Shown: positions 1 through 11,844, numbered from the stretch's first letter. The stretch: DNA of 64,000 nt from Piromyces finnis (GCA_002104945.1 MCFH01000005.1:981501-1045500), one strand, 5' to 3'. Translations and numbers: made by a program. The notes: generated from the letters alone by a model not told the origin.

Positions 1-670
1 ATCCGACATATAATATTCAATTCAACTATATAATCATAATAATACCTCTGCAAATTTCATTAGTTCTTTGTTGTTTTCTTTATTAATCATATTTAATGAA
101 TATTTAGTACTTTAAAATCATTTTACATTTAATTTATATATCCTTAGTTTTTACATCATAATTTATGAATAGATAATATAAAAAGATATACATTTTGACA
201 ACCTAATAATTCATCATTATATATATACAATGATTTTTTTTTATTACTCAATCTTAAAAACTTTTTTATATAGTAAAATTAATTTACAAACATATGAAAA
301 AAATTAATAATAATGTAAATAAAAATTATATTTTATTAATATGTTTATTAAGAATAAATAAATAAAAAAATGTATTATAAACATGTTTAATAAAAATATA
401 ACTCTTTAAAAAATATTTTATTTAAATATATATATCATTCTTTTTTAAAAAAACAATAACTCTTTTAAATAATATTAATTTTACAAAAAAAAAAAAAAAG
501 TATTCTTTTTTTATTAATTTTAAATATAAATGTTTAAAATAAAATTTATAAAATTTAATTAAAAAAAATATTTAAAATTTTATTTATCTTTTAGATATTT
601 GAATAGTTGCATTATAATTTTAAAGAATTTCTTAAAATTTATTAAATGATTTTAAAATATTATATAAATA
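1..670. other. Gene-free A+T-rich flank
   Basis: No coding exon with usable splice sites is visible on either strand. The stretch is A/T-rich with short homopolymers. It presumably holds the promoter of the gene that starts at 671, but I recognise no specific element. Confidence 0.6.
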
Positions 671-3134
671 ATGACTAAATGTTTTATCTATGTATTATTA
701 CTTTTAATTTATACAATTAGTTGTTATGCTAATGATATACTTAAAGAGCATGTGGTCATCAAAGAAAATAATGTATGTCAAAAAAATTTATACACCCCCT
801 CTTCTTTATATTTTTATATATTATAATTGCTTAAATAAAATTAATGCTCCACTTTTATTATTATTATTATTATTATTCTAACAACCATATATATCATATT
901 TACCACTTTTCTAGATAAAATCAAAATTCACCAATATTAAAAAGGCTGGTCGTGATTATCATGAAATAGAAAATAAAGATGAAAAAAGATCATACTCAAA
1001 CTATTATCATAACTTAATTTTTTATGATGATAATATTGAATTTATTTCATCGTCTTGGAATATCTACGCTAAAACAAGGGGTACAAAAATATATACAATT
1101 AACCGTAACAGAAATTCTAATATATGCAATAAGATGCGAAAGTATTATGATATTCCTCTAATTATCAAATTTGCTGAAAATGGTTTAGTTTCATTTCAAT
1201 ATAAATATTATTTAGACATTGAAAAATTGGATTCTTTTTTAGCCTTTATTAATGTAATTAAATGATATTATAAATATATATATACAACATATATTTATAA
1301 TATTGTACCATATAATATTGCAATAATAAACTTTATTATGGATAACATTTAATTAACATATAAAAAAAATTTATATAATAATACAATATTAAAAGTATAT
1401 TCATCCACATTTTTCAATATCAGTTGCATATTTATCAAAAAAATATGAATATAATGAAATTGAATTAATGGAACATACAATAACTACTTTTAAACACCAA
1501 GAAGTAATAATAAAATAAAATAAATAATTCATTATTTTTTAATAAAACTATTCACATATATATTTAATTATTGTCTTCCATACTAAAAATAATAAATTCA
1601 TAAATTCATGGGTATATTATATATTTTTTAATAATATATATATAATATTAGACAGATTGGAAAAAAATAAAATACATTTTGAAAATGCCTCAATACAAGC
1701 ATTCATACAAATTTTTGGTAAAGGAATAAAATGAGATTTTTACAATAATCTTATTTTTCAAATTTCTTTTTTTTTTTTTATTATTATTAAAAAATAACAA
1801 TACAACTTTATTAATAATCAAAAATATTCACAATAAAAAATTAAAAAAAAAAAATCAATAGCTTATAAGAAATAATGGACCGCCAAATACTCTCTATATT
1901 GGGTCGTCTATGTTTTTATCAGATGATTTTGTTTTCTATTCAGATGAAGGAGGTGTTAATACGGATTATATATACCTTACAGGAACAGATTTGACAAATA
2001 TTAATAGAAATGGTTTCTTTTCGATTACCTCTCTAACATCTATATTAAATTTTTCATTAGTATTTAATGAAGATATAGAAAAACCTATTAGTAATCTAGA
2101 TAATTTTGATGGACTATCATTTTTCTTAATTGTAAGTAAATATAATATTTATACTACAAAAATTACAATATTTTTATAAAGGATAAAAAAATTGATCAAG
2201 TTAAGTAATACTTTTTATTTTTTTTATTTTTTTTTTTTTTAGAAATCTTCACCAGCATATGTTAATATTGAATTCACTATTAATACAAGTAATGGAGAAT
2301 ATTCGACAACACATACTATAGCTATAGATGTAATATATTTAATTTAGAATTTACTTATTATACATTATTCTTAAAAAATAAGCTTATTGACATAAAATTC
2401 ATATTTTAATATGAATAATTTAAAATATATAATAATAACAAATAGAAATCAGTTGTTTCTATTATGTTTGATTTTCGCAATTTTCATGGATATAATTTCC
2501 TAACAGAAAATACAGATAGTATTTCCTTTTCATTTGAATCTAGCGATCTAAACTGTATTTTTAGAATACGTCAAATAATTGGGCATATAGTAATTAATAG
2601 TTTCTATGTTTACATAATACTAAATACTTTAAAATTATAAATTAAATATTTAAATTTCTTTTGATATATTATAATAATTATAAAAATCAACTTTTTCATT
2701 ATATATAATAATTTATAGAAATATCCAGAAGAAAGACATTTTGATTATGTTTTTAATCGATATGAAAATAAAACATATGAGCCATCTTATTTTGAAGTAG
2801 AAGATACAGAAAAATATGTAAAAAATCAATGTTTAATTGTTGTAAGTTTTTTTTTATTATTATTATTATTTTTGAATATATATTTTTATCTACAGACTAT
2901 ATTATTACAATAAAAATTTATAATAATATTTTTTTAACTTTTTAAATTGTATATACATCAAATTATTCTATGTTTTAAAAGACTGGTAGAGATTTATTGG
3001 AAAACAAAAGAAATCTTAAAAAATCTATAATTTTTGCTGGCATATGCGGTGCTTTAATTATTTTTATAAATGTTATTTTCTTATTTAAATTCAAAGTTTT
3101 TCAGGATGAACCAAAAAATCATCCTAATTATTAA
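671..3134 (+). CDS. Nine-exon secreted/type I membrane protein, unknown family
   Basis: I do not recognise the family. Exons: 671-772, 915-1253, 1396-1503, 1652-1717, 1862-2131, 2243-2329, 2446-2589, 2719-2841 and 2982-3134. They join without a frame break into about 463 residues. Residues 1-20 form a clear signal peptide (hydrophobic core VLLLLIYTI, then SCYA). One hydrophobic segment near residues 427-448 (IIFAGICGALIIFINVIFLF) is followed by a short Lys/Pro/Asn-rich tail. The predicted topology is therefore a large extracellular part with Asn-rich sequence, one membrane span and a small cytoplasmic tail. All eight introns lie between codons (phase 0), unlike the mixed phases of neighbouring genes. 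Exon 5 reads straight through its donor in genomic DNA, so a naive reading shows only a short protein there. A lineage-specific surface protein is likely; ligand and role are unknown. Confidence 0.8.
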
Positions 3135-5324
3135 TAGCAAAAAGAAACGGATTTTCAATAATTATTATGGTTTAAATTCTATGTTATAATAATCAAAAGA
3201 ATTACATCAGCAGAACGATACCACTGATAAAATATAACATGAATAATATTGATGCAGTAAAAAGATATAGAATATTTTTGTCTAAAATAAATAAATGTGG
3301 AGATTTATTAAATATCTATATTATTATTAATACCAAATATATATATTATTAGGAATATGGAATAAAATGCTAATTAATACGAATTAAAAATGACAAAAAT
3401 ATAAAAAGATCTTGTTGTTATGCATGAAAAGATGAGAAGGAGTAATAATTACGAATTGGTACAAATTAAAACAAAACTATTTTTTAAGCACAGCAATATT
3501 TGATAAAGTACTATAAAAATAATTATTTGGTTATATTAAAAATCGTAATTTTTCATTATAATAATGATGATGACGATGATGATGAAGTTATGAAATTACA
3601 TGTAATTTTATAACGAATTTAAATGATAATTTTTTTTTTGAAATATATGAGAATCAAATTTAAGAGAATTATAAAATGAGGTTATAATTAATGTTAATAA
3701 AATATTAGAACAAAAATTAGTATAATAATTCAAAAAAAAATAATAATAATAATAATAGAAATTAAAAAAGTAAAATAAAAATAAAATAGAAATTATAAAT
3801 AATTAATACTTTATAATATTCGTATTTTTATATAACATATTATAAAATTATTGATTTCTTTGTGTGAAAACGTATAGTTAACATTTTTATTATTATTACT
3901 ATTATTATTATCTTTCCTTTTCATATTTATTATATGAAAATATGAAAAAATTGATATGTTTATAATAACAAATATTGCAATACTTGGGTAAATATTATTA
4001 AAAAAGAAAATGAAATTATAGTTAACTGAAAATAATATGTAATTTATTATTATTTTCTATTTTCTATTTTCTATCTTTTTAACGCGTTTTTAGCATAATA
4101 AAAAAATTTATTATGTTAAAAACGCATTAAAATTAGTGATTCCTTTTCATATATAAATACTAATTTTAAAGCTATGGAATATATTGAAAAAGTAATAAAT
4201 AAAACGAATAATAGTTATTCAATAATTATATATACAATAACATTTATTAATAAAAAAAAAACTACCATTATTAAAATTTAATAATAAACTGTTTCAAGAG
4301 AAGAAAATTGACCATTATATTTATTAATAGTTATTATTAGTACTACTTTTATTAATTTTAGTATATTTTATATTCAATTAATTATCTTTATTATAGTTTA
4401 ATATTGAAAATTTTAATAAAAATGTATATATATATATATATGTAATTAATAATTAATATAGGATTGATAATATACAAACAAAAAAAAAAGTAAGCAACTT
4501 TTTAATAAAAGAAATAAAAATTTTAATTTTTATAGGTTTGATAATCTAATAAAAATTCATTATCACTACCGAAAAAAAAAAAAAAAAAAATTTAGCCATA
4601 GAAAAAATATTGGTTTGGTTAAAATGAACCGTTAAGCATTTTATCGTTAACTATAAATCCTGGCAAAGGTTTTTTTTATCTAGTAAAAATTCTGACTAAA
4701 ATTTTTTATTGGATGTTTATATTTAAATAATTAATGATAACCTCTTGTTTGATTTATAATATAAATAATTTATAGGTAAAATATCTTTACATTGTATTTT
4801 ATTTAATTTTATAAAATTTAATACTTATTTATGGACTTCAATAAAAATATCCATGTCCATTGATATTTAATTATTAATTTATTCCCATTCAAAATACATT
4901 AACAAAAGTATTTTAAAAGAATTTTTTTTTATATATACTTTTTTATACAATTGATTATAATAATATTATTATAAAACTATAATTAACTTTAATTCTTATT
5001 TCGGATCTATTTCTTATCATAATTTTTTATTTAATATAGTTTTTGAGTTTTTTTTAACAATTTTTTTTAAATATGAAATTTACTCTCTAAAGTTTTATTC
5101 TATTGTCATTTTATTTTAGTTTTAATTTTAAAATCTCTTTTTAAATGTTACTCAAAATTAGTCAATTTCTTATTGATAATATAAAATAAACATGTTTATT
5201 ATAAATAAATTAGTTTTTAAATCTATCCAAAGAATTCAAAAATTAAAAAAAAAAAAAAATTATAAAATCAATGATTATATACATCACATGCATTGAGAAT
5301 ACCATTGATTTACATAATGACAGA
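3135..5324. other. Gene-free stretch
   Basis: No supported exon on either strand. It contains GAT/ATG triplet runs near 3560-3590, several poly-A tracts and one strong short palindrome at 4081-4128, listed separately. Confidence 0.6.
4081..4128. repeat. Near-perfect 22-bp inverted repeat with 4-base loop
   Basis: The left arm, 4081-4102, and the right arm, 4107-4128, are inverted copies with two mismatches in 22 positions, separated by four A residues. It lies well away from any gene I can support. It could form a hairpin in RNA or a cruciform in DNA; no family is recognised. Confidence 0.75.
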
Positions 5325-6480
5325 TTAATCCAGACAACAAGTAGGACCGTGGTAATTTTCACCACCACATTGACTCCACTTAGTAGCACATTGTTTATTT
5401 ATATCATTGGTACTTGTAGATGAAGCATTAGCAGTGATGGTGATAGTTTCCTTTTTGGTTAATGTAATTGTTTTTGGAGCACAGGTATTATTTGAAATAG
5501 TTTTAGAGGTGCTACTAATTGTTGGGATAACTTTACTGGTAGTAGTAGTAGTACTAGTAACTGTTGGGATAACTTTACTGGTAGTAGTAGTAGTACTAGT
5601 AACTGTTGGGATAACTTTACTGGTAGTAGTAGTAGTACTAGTAACTGTTGGGATAACTTTACTGGTAGTAGTAGTGCTAGTTACTGTTGGGATGACTTTA
5701 CTGGTAGTAGTAATGCTTGGAATAATTTTGGTACTACTTGTTAAAGTATTTTGCTTAGTAGTAATGTATTAGTATAAGTGGTGGTACAAGTATTGCTCTT
5801 GACAACTTTTGTAGTAACTTTATATGCTTTTTCAAAGCAATATAAAGTTTTATCCTTGATGATATTCAGTTGTCTTTTCATTCAAATTAACATTGCCCAT
5901 AACGAATGTTGATAAAGGAGTATAGAGATCATCGTAACCAACGACAACAATGTCAGTATCTTCGAAATTTACGTTTGGACAAGTAATTCTAGTGTAAGTT
6001 AGTAATGGATAGGCGTAATTACCAGTAATTATACGTGGTTCACATTTTTCGTAACTCTTGGTACAAACTTCATAAGTTTCTGGGACAACTGATAAAATAG
6101 GAATAGTGGTTTCTTCTGCCTCACTTAAAATTGTAGATTTTGAAGGTTTTACTTTGAGAGAGGAAGTAACCATGGTGGATCCAGTTTCTGTACTACATTC
6201 GACGGTACTAGAAAGAGTTTTAGTACTAATTATTGGAATGGATTTTCCAGTAGTAATATTAATATTAGTGGTTGAGGAAACTGTCTTGGCATTGCTGGAA
6301 CTTTGAGTAGTTGTAGAAACAATATGGATTAGGTTCATGAACTATTATATTATCTTTTGATAAATTTTCTTGATTATATCTAAGGGTTTTACATTTCCGT
6401 TGAACTACACCACTATATTATAATGTATGTTTTCAAATTTGACACAATGTGTATAGTATGAATATAAAATATTAATAATT
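5325..6480 (-). pseudogene. Frame-broken gene for a Ser/Thr-rich secreted protein with a C-terminal CBM1-like module
   Basis: Read on the minus strand, the sequence stays protein-like but changes frame at about four places. Segments in order: residues around YSYYTHCVKFENIHYNIVV (from 6479), then QRKCKTLRYNQENLS, then a Ser/Thr-rich frame (6338 to 5850) containing VPETYEVCTKSYEKCEP and DIVVVGYDDLYTP, then DKTLYCFEKAYKVTTK, and finally the frame that ends at 5325. The last frame carries five 14-residue Thr-rich repeats (SKVIPTVTSTTTTT) and ends in CATKWSQCGGENYHGPTCC. That ending fits the fungal CBM1 pattern WxQCGGxxYxGPTCC, which binds crystalline cellulose. The breaks do not match plausible introns. 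It is either a decayed secreted glycoprotein/enzyme gene or a good gene with assembly indels. The catalytic part, if any, is not visible. Confidence 0.6.
5521..5727 (-). repeat. Tandem 42-bp coding repeat (14-residue Thr-rich linker)
   Basis: Copies begin at 5521, 5563, 5605 and 5647 with a 42-base period. The next begins at 5686 after a 39-base unit that lacks one triplet, and a degenerate unit follows. On the minus strand each encodes SKVIPTVTSTTTTT. Unit changes are multiples of three, so the repeat expanded while the frame was coding. Such linkers are typically O-glycosylated spacers before carbohydrate-binding modules. Confidence 0.85.
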
Positions 6481-7241
6481 CTAAAATAGTTAATAACCTC
6501 ATTTTCTTTATATATTTTTATTATTTTATTTTTTTGTTTTTGTTTTTTTATTTTATTTTTTCTATATATTTTATCCTTTGCTTTTTATTATATTATTCCT
6601 TTATTTTTTTAATTAAAAATATAATCCAATAAATAAAAATAGTAATTTATATCATCTACTAATTCTATATAGTATTAAATAAATTATTGAATTTATACTT
6701 TTTGAGTTTTTTACTTGAATAACTTATTCCATTTCAAACCTTTTATATAAAAATTTCTTTATCCCTATCTATATAAATTATTTTATTTAAATATAAAGTT
6801 TACGTTATAATCTATACAGACTATCCCATCTTGTTACATAACCAGATCATATATTATATTATATATTAATATATACTATAATAAAATAGAATAGTGTGTA
6901 ACTTTAAAAGAATTTTTATAGAACTTTTATGGAAAATTAAATAAAACTTTAATATGTATTAAATATAAAACGATTTTGTGTTTTGTGGATTTTTGTACTA
7001 CATTCTTGAATTTTTTAATTATAATTAAAGTTTATAATTATATAAATGTTAAATAATCCACAATAAGAAAAAGCATATGACTAAAGATAAAAAAAATAAA
7101 TAAAACACAATATTTACCTGGATTGGAAGCAATAATGATTATATGATTCATAGATCATAATCATATATAATAATATATATATAATAATAAAATAAAGTTA
7201 ATCAATGTCTTTGAATAATTATAAAAATTATGTTTACTTAC

Positions 7242-7352
7242 ATTGAAAATATATATAATTGGAGCAGGAAAATTATTAATCTTAAATATTCCACCATTAG
7301 ATAAAGCATCATTAAACAACATAAACTCTTTAATACTTCCTTTAATAATAAG
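7242..7352 (-). pseudogene. Orphan coding-like exon upstream of the CBM1-type pseudogene
   Basis: On the minus strand an acceptor (TTTTTAG) precedes 37 clean codons, followed by a GTAAGT donor. The peptide includes GSIKEFMLFNDALSNGG and IFKINNFPAPIIYIFN. Both ends are phase 0. Its Asn/Gly-rich hydrophobic pattern resembles repeats in secreted beta-helix-like proteins, but that is a weak similarity. It may be a 5' exon of the broken gene at 5325-6480. I could not connect them: no good acceptor exists for an intermediate exon near 7118-7160, so the parent gene may be dead. Confidence 0.4.
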
Positions 7353-8886
7353 CTAAAAAGTTAGCCCAAAAATATAAGGATATAAATATTATTGTTTATA
7401 ATATTAAAGAAGAATATAATTATGTTATGGAAAACTATAAAAAAATATATAGTTCTTTTAAGAAAAATGTTCTAAATAGTTATCAAATAAAACTAATGAT
7501 CTTAAAAATTACTTTTGGTTTGACTGTTTACATATTTCTTTTAGAGAAAACAAAATTCTAACAAAAGACATTTCATACTTTGATTTTATTATTGGATAGG
7601 TGAAATAAATAAAATCAATTTTTGTATAAATATGTATAGCTAACTATTTAAATTATTAACTTTTATTTGAACTTTTTTTTTTATATATTCTTGTTAACAG
7701 TTAAAATTAATATTTTTTTAAATATTTTACATATTTTATTAGATAATTGTAGATACATAATATCATAATATACATATTTTGATGTTATTCATGATTAAAA
7801 AAGAAACACGGTTTGTTTAAACAATTATTATTATTATATTTTAAAATATGCCAAAATTTTCTGTTTTTAATAAATCAAGTAATATAAAAAAAAAGCTTTC
7901 ATTAAATATGATTTTTTAATCTTTTGATTAAATAATAATTAATAATTATAACAGCTATTCATAAAATGAATTATTTATATATAAAAATAATATTAACTAA
8001 AGTAAATAATATAAAGTATAATAGAGTAATAAAATTAATTGAAATATCAGTGTCAAATAACGTTTTATTTATTATAGTTATAAATAAGTTATTATAAAAG
8101 GTTAGATATTGAATATTCTATAATCTAACCATTATATTTATTTTAAAAGTCTTTATTTGACACCCAATCAAAATATTTCATCTATAAAAAAACTTAATTT
8201 TTTATGTATGAAATATTTTTAAATTTTGGAAATGAAAAATGGAAAAAACTTAAAATAAAATTGGATGTTAAGTCTTTTTCTAATCATTTTTTTAATTAAA
8301 AAGGCTTAATATTTAGTATTAAAGTTTTTTTTTTCACCTATTTTTTAATTAATAAAACTTAATAGTTGGCGTTAAAACCTTCTCTAACTTTTTTTTTTTT
8401 TTTTTAAAAAAATACATTGTATGTATATCAATAAAAAGATAATGTAAAAGTATTTTTATTATTTTTTTTTATTTTACTATTTTGATTATAAAAATCTGGA
8501 TTTTATAAATGTTCTTAAAATGATATGTTCTTTCTTTTCTTTTCTTTCTTTTTTCTTTCTTTTTTATTTTTATTTTTATTTTTATTTTAATATAAATTTT
8601 TTTTTCTTTCAATTGCAAAAGAAAACATTTTTTATTTTATTTAAAAATTGATAGGTTAGAGGCACCCGAAAATTTTAATTTAAAAGAAATATAATTTTTT
8701 TTTTTTTTTTAAAATTTTTTTATTTAAATAAAATTTAAATTTCAAATTTACAATAATATATATTTCTAAAAAAAAAAAGAAACATAAATGAAAAAAGATA
8801 TAATATTATAAATATTATAAATTATAATTATATTTAACTGTCTTCACGTCTTAAATTCTAAAAAAAAAAAAAAAAAAAAAATAAAT
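7353..8886. other. Gene-free stretch upstream of the ankyrin gene
   Basis: No supported exon. It contains an imperfect inverted repeat at 8051-8162 (listed separately), C/T-rich runs near 8530-8580 and a poly-A tract that ends just before the ankyrin start codon at 8887. Confidence 0.6.
8051..8162. repeat. About 112-bp imperfect palindrome, MITE-like
   Basis: The ends are a perfect 10-base inverted repeat (TGTCAAATAA ... TTATTTGACA). The centre holds a second inverted pair (GGTTAGAT at 8100-8107, ATCTAACC at 8123-8130). The left half is longer than the right, so pairing between is broken. No target-site duplication is evident at the edges. A small non-autonomous element or a structured RNA are both possible. 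Confidence 0.5.
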
Positions 8887-11844
8887 ATGGAAGAAATTTC
8901 AGAACTTTTTAATTATAAATTATTAAAATTAATAAGGAAAAATGAAATAGAATTACTTAGAGATTATTTTTATCGAAAGCTTAACATAAATAAGATAATA
9001 AGTCCAGTTATTAATAACCAACACCTTTTATTACGTGCAATAAGTTATAAATGTTTAAAGACAGTACTTGATTTTTTTATTCAATTAACAACAAATTATA
9101 ATTTTGAAACTACCGAAGGTTGCACACCTCTTTTTTGTGCACTTGAATACGATAATTTTTATGTTGCTACTGTATTATTAAATAAAAAGCTTGTTGACAT
9201 CAATTGTAGAAACAGATTTGGTGAAAATGCTTTAATGTACCTTCATAGAAAAGATAAAATTACTAAAAATAAAAAAATTTTAACTTTTTTATTAAAGAAT
9301 GGAATAAATATTAACTATAAAAATTCTAAAAAAGAATCTTATTTAAGTTATGTTGTTCGATTTAAAAATGAGGATTACATTCGCACTATTTTTGGCCATT
9401 ATATGTTTGATACTAATTTCATTATTAACCTTTTAATTCTTTCAAAGTATAAAATTAAAACAAGTTATTCTATTTTAAAACAAATGGTTGATAATGAGTT
9501 TTCTAAAGTTGAAATTTATGACGATTTATATTTCTTAGCTGTTGAACATAACACCGCTCCTGTAATGAAGACTTTACTTGAATATGATGTTCATTTTAAT
9601 GATAAAAATTGTAGTAATAAATTATTAATATTAGCAAGTTTAGTTAAAAATTTAAGCATTATTGATGCCTTAGTTCAGAATGGTGTTGATATTAATAAAC
9701 GTTCTAAATCATTTGAAGAAGATTCCGCTTTAATGAGTGCATGCAAAGTAAAGAGTTATGGTCAATATATACCCCAAATTACAGAACAAAATAGAGATGA
9801 TTATATTTTTGCTATGACTCAATATTTTGTTGACCATGGTGCTATTATCAATGAAACAAATAAATTTGGTTATACCCCTCTTATCTATGCTAGTAAATAT
9901 AATAATTTCAAAGCTATGAGATATCTTGTTGAACATGGTGCTGATATTAATGCTAAAAATAACTTTGATTATTCCCCATTACTTTATTTCAGTCAACATG
10001 ATAATCTGGAAGGTGTTTATTATTTAGTAGAACATGGTGCAAATATTGATGATAGCGAAAGAAGTGGTGATACCTCGCTGATGATAGCATGTAAAAATAA
10101 TTTTGATGAAATTATGAAATATTTAGTAGAAAAAAATGCTAATATCAATGCTAAGAATAGTTGGGGCCATACTCCCTTAATGTATGCTAGTGAAGCAGGT
10201 AATTTAATGACCGTACAGTATTTATTGAATCATGGTGCTAATATTAACGAAAAAAATAATAAAGGTGATACCCCTGTTCTCTTAGCATGTAAATTTAATC
10301 ATTTTAAAGTTATGGAATTTCTAATTATTAATGGTGCAAATCTTCATGAAATTGGACAAGAGGGAAAATCTATCATTATGTATTCAGCAATGAAAAAAGA
10401 TATTCGTTACTTAAATACTATATTTGAAGCAGAAATATATCAAGGTCAAAATCAACTAATGTTAGAAAAGTATGAGCAACGTAATCAATCTCGCATTATT
10501 AAAGATATTAATGTGACAGATCAATTAGGATTTACTGCCTTAATGCATGCTGTTATTAATGGTAATAAAGAAAATGTAAAGTATCTTATTGACCATGGAG
10601 CAGATGTTACTATTAAGAATAAACGAGGTCAAACTGCTGCCTTTTTTGCTATTAATAGTAGTAATAAGGAAATAGTTAAATTACTAATTCGTAGTGATCA
10701 TGATCTAATTAATAATAAGGACGAATTAGGCGCAAAATTATTATTATTTGGTGTTAAAAAGGGAAATCAAGATATTGTTGAATTATTATTGGAATTGGGG
10801 GCTAATGTTAACCATACCAATAGTAAAGGTGAAACAGCTCTTTTCCATGCTATTAAAATTTGTGATGATGAAATTGCAATTCAATTAATTAATAAAGGAG
10901 CTAATGTTAATGCTCAGGATATTAATGGGGATACTCCAGTAATGATAGCAGTACGTTTAGATGTATTTGAAAGTTGTTATATGACAAAGATATTAATAGA
11001 ACATGGAGCTGATATATTAATGCGTAATAACAATGGTGAAACTCCATTACATATGGCTTTAAGAAAACCAAAAACAGTTGTACTACGATTTTTAATTTCA
11101 CATGGGGCTGATATGAATGAAGAGAATTTTGCGGGTGAAACACCATTAATGTATGCTATAAAGATACAAAACTTTGAAGGTTTTGAAATTTTAGTAGATA
11201 GAGGTGCAGACATTAACTATAGAAATGCATTTGGTCTTTCCGTCTTTATTTATATTATTCAATTAAAAATACCTGAATATTTAAAGATTGCCTTTTTAAA
11301 AATGTTAATACGTCATGGAGTAGAAGTCAATGCTCAAGATTATCATGGTAAATCTGCATTATTTTATGCAATTAAAAAGAATTCACCAGATCTTGTCCAA
11401 TTCTTATTAGAAATTGATGAAGTAGACATCAATTTAACAGACCGTTTTAATCAGACTCCTTTAATGGTAGCAAGTAAAGGTAATAAAAATCCAGAAATTT
11501 TGAAGCTTCTTATCGCTTATGGTGCTAATCCAAATATTCAAGATAATAATGGAAAAACTTCACTTATATACCTTTGTGGTAATAAACGTTACTATCAAGA
11601 TCCATCTATTATTGAATATATTATAGATAATGGTGCTGACCCATTAATTAAAGACAGTCAAGGTAAAACTCCATTAATATGGGCTAGTAAATGTAAAAAA
11701 ATTAAAGTAGTAGAGACTTTAATTCATAAAGGAGCTACTGTTAATGATAAAGATAATTTTAATCATACTGCACTTACTTATGCTATTAAACATCAATATA
11801 ATGATATTGTTAACATTTTAAAAACCAATGGTAGTCAAATTTAA
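8887..11844 (+). CDS. 985-residue ankyrin-repeat protein, intronless
   Basis: A single uninterrupted frame starts MEEISELFNYK right after an A-rich leader. From about residue 60 to the C-terminus it is built almost wholly of some 24 ankyrin repeats of about 33 residues, with typical units such as YTPLIYASKYNNF and YLVEHGADINAKN. Repeats 3-4 (around residues 140-250) and one near residue 510 are diverged or carry insertions. There is no signal peptide, membrane span or catalytic domain. Ankyrin solenoids bind other proteins, so a cytosolic scaffold or adaptor role is the most that can be said. The lack of introns contrasts with most neighbours and could reflect expansion by retrocopying or by tandem repeat growth. 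Large ankyrin families are common in anaerobic fungi and other microbes, so the target is not predictable. Confidence 0.96.
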   Translation: MEEISELFNYKLLKLIRKNEIELLRDYFYRKLNINKIISPVINNQHLLLRAISYKCLKTVLDFFIQLTTNYNFETTEGCTPLFCALEYDNFYVATVLLNKKLVDINCRNRFGENALMYLHRKDKITKNKKILTFLLKNGININYKNSKKESYLSYVVRFKNEDYIRTIFGHYMFDTNFIINLLILSKYKIKTSYSILKQMVDNEFSKVEIYDDLYFLAVEHNTAPVMKTLLEYDVHFNDKNCSNKLLILASLVKNLSIIDALVQNGVDINKRSKSFEEDSALMSACKVKSYGQYIPQITEQNRDDYIFAMTQYFVDHGAIINETNKFGYTPLIYASKYNNFKAMRYLVEHGADINAKNNFDYSPLLYFSQHDNLEGVYYLVEHGANIDDSERSGDTSLMIACKNNFDEIMKYLVEKNANINAKNSWGHTPLMYASEAGNLMTVQYLLNHGANINEKNNKGDTPVLLACKFNHFKVMEFLIINGANLHEIGQEGKSIIMYSAMKKDIRYLNTIFEAEIYQGQNQLMLEKYEQRNQSRIIKDINVTDQLGFTALMHAVINGNKENVKYLIDHGADVTIKNKRGQTAAFFAINSSNKEIVKLLIRSDHDLINNKDELGAKLLLFGVKKGNQDIVELLLELGANVNHTNSKGETALFHAIKICDDEIAIQLINKGANVNAQDINGDTPVMIAVRLDVFESCYMTKILIEHGADILMRNNNGETPLHMALRKPKTVVLRFLISHGADMNEENFAGETPLMYAIKIQNFEGFEILVDRGADINYRNAFGLSVFIYIIQLKIPEYLKIAFLKMLIRHGVEVNAQDYHGKSALFYAIKKNSPDLVQFLLEIDEVDINLTDRFNQTPLMVASKGNKNPEILKLLIAYGANPNIQDNNGKTSLIYLCGNKRYYQDPSIIEYIIDNGADPLIKDSQGKTPLIWASKCKKIKVVETLIHKGATVNDKDNFNHTALTYAIKHQYNDIVNILKTNGSQI

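Noticed and set aside
1254-1265. Apparent stop codon ending the first gene after FIN
   Set aside because: It is intron read-through; GTAATT at 1254 is a donor and the next exon at 1396 is in phase.
5407-5772. Plus-strand hydrophobic Val/Leu-rich open frame with repeats
   Set aside because: It is the antisense of the Thr-rich 42-bp repeat; the opposite strand encodes a linker and ends in a CBM1-like module.
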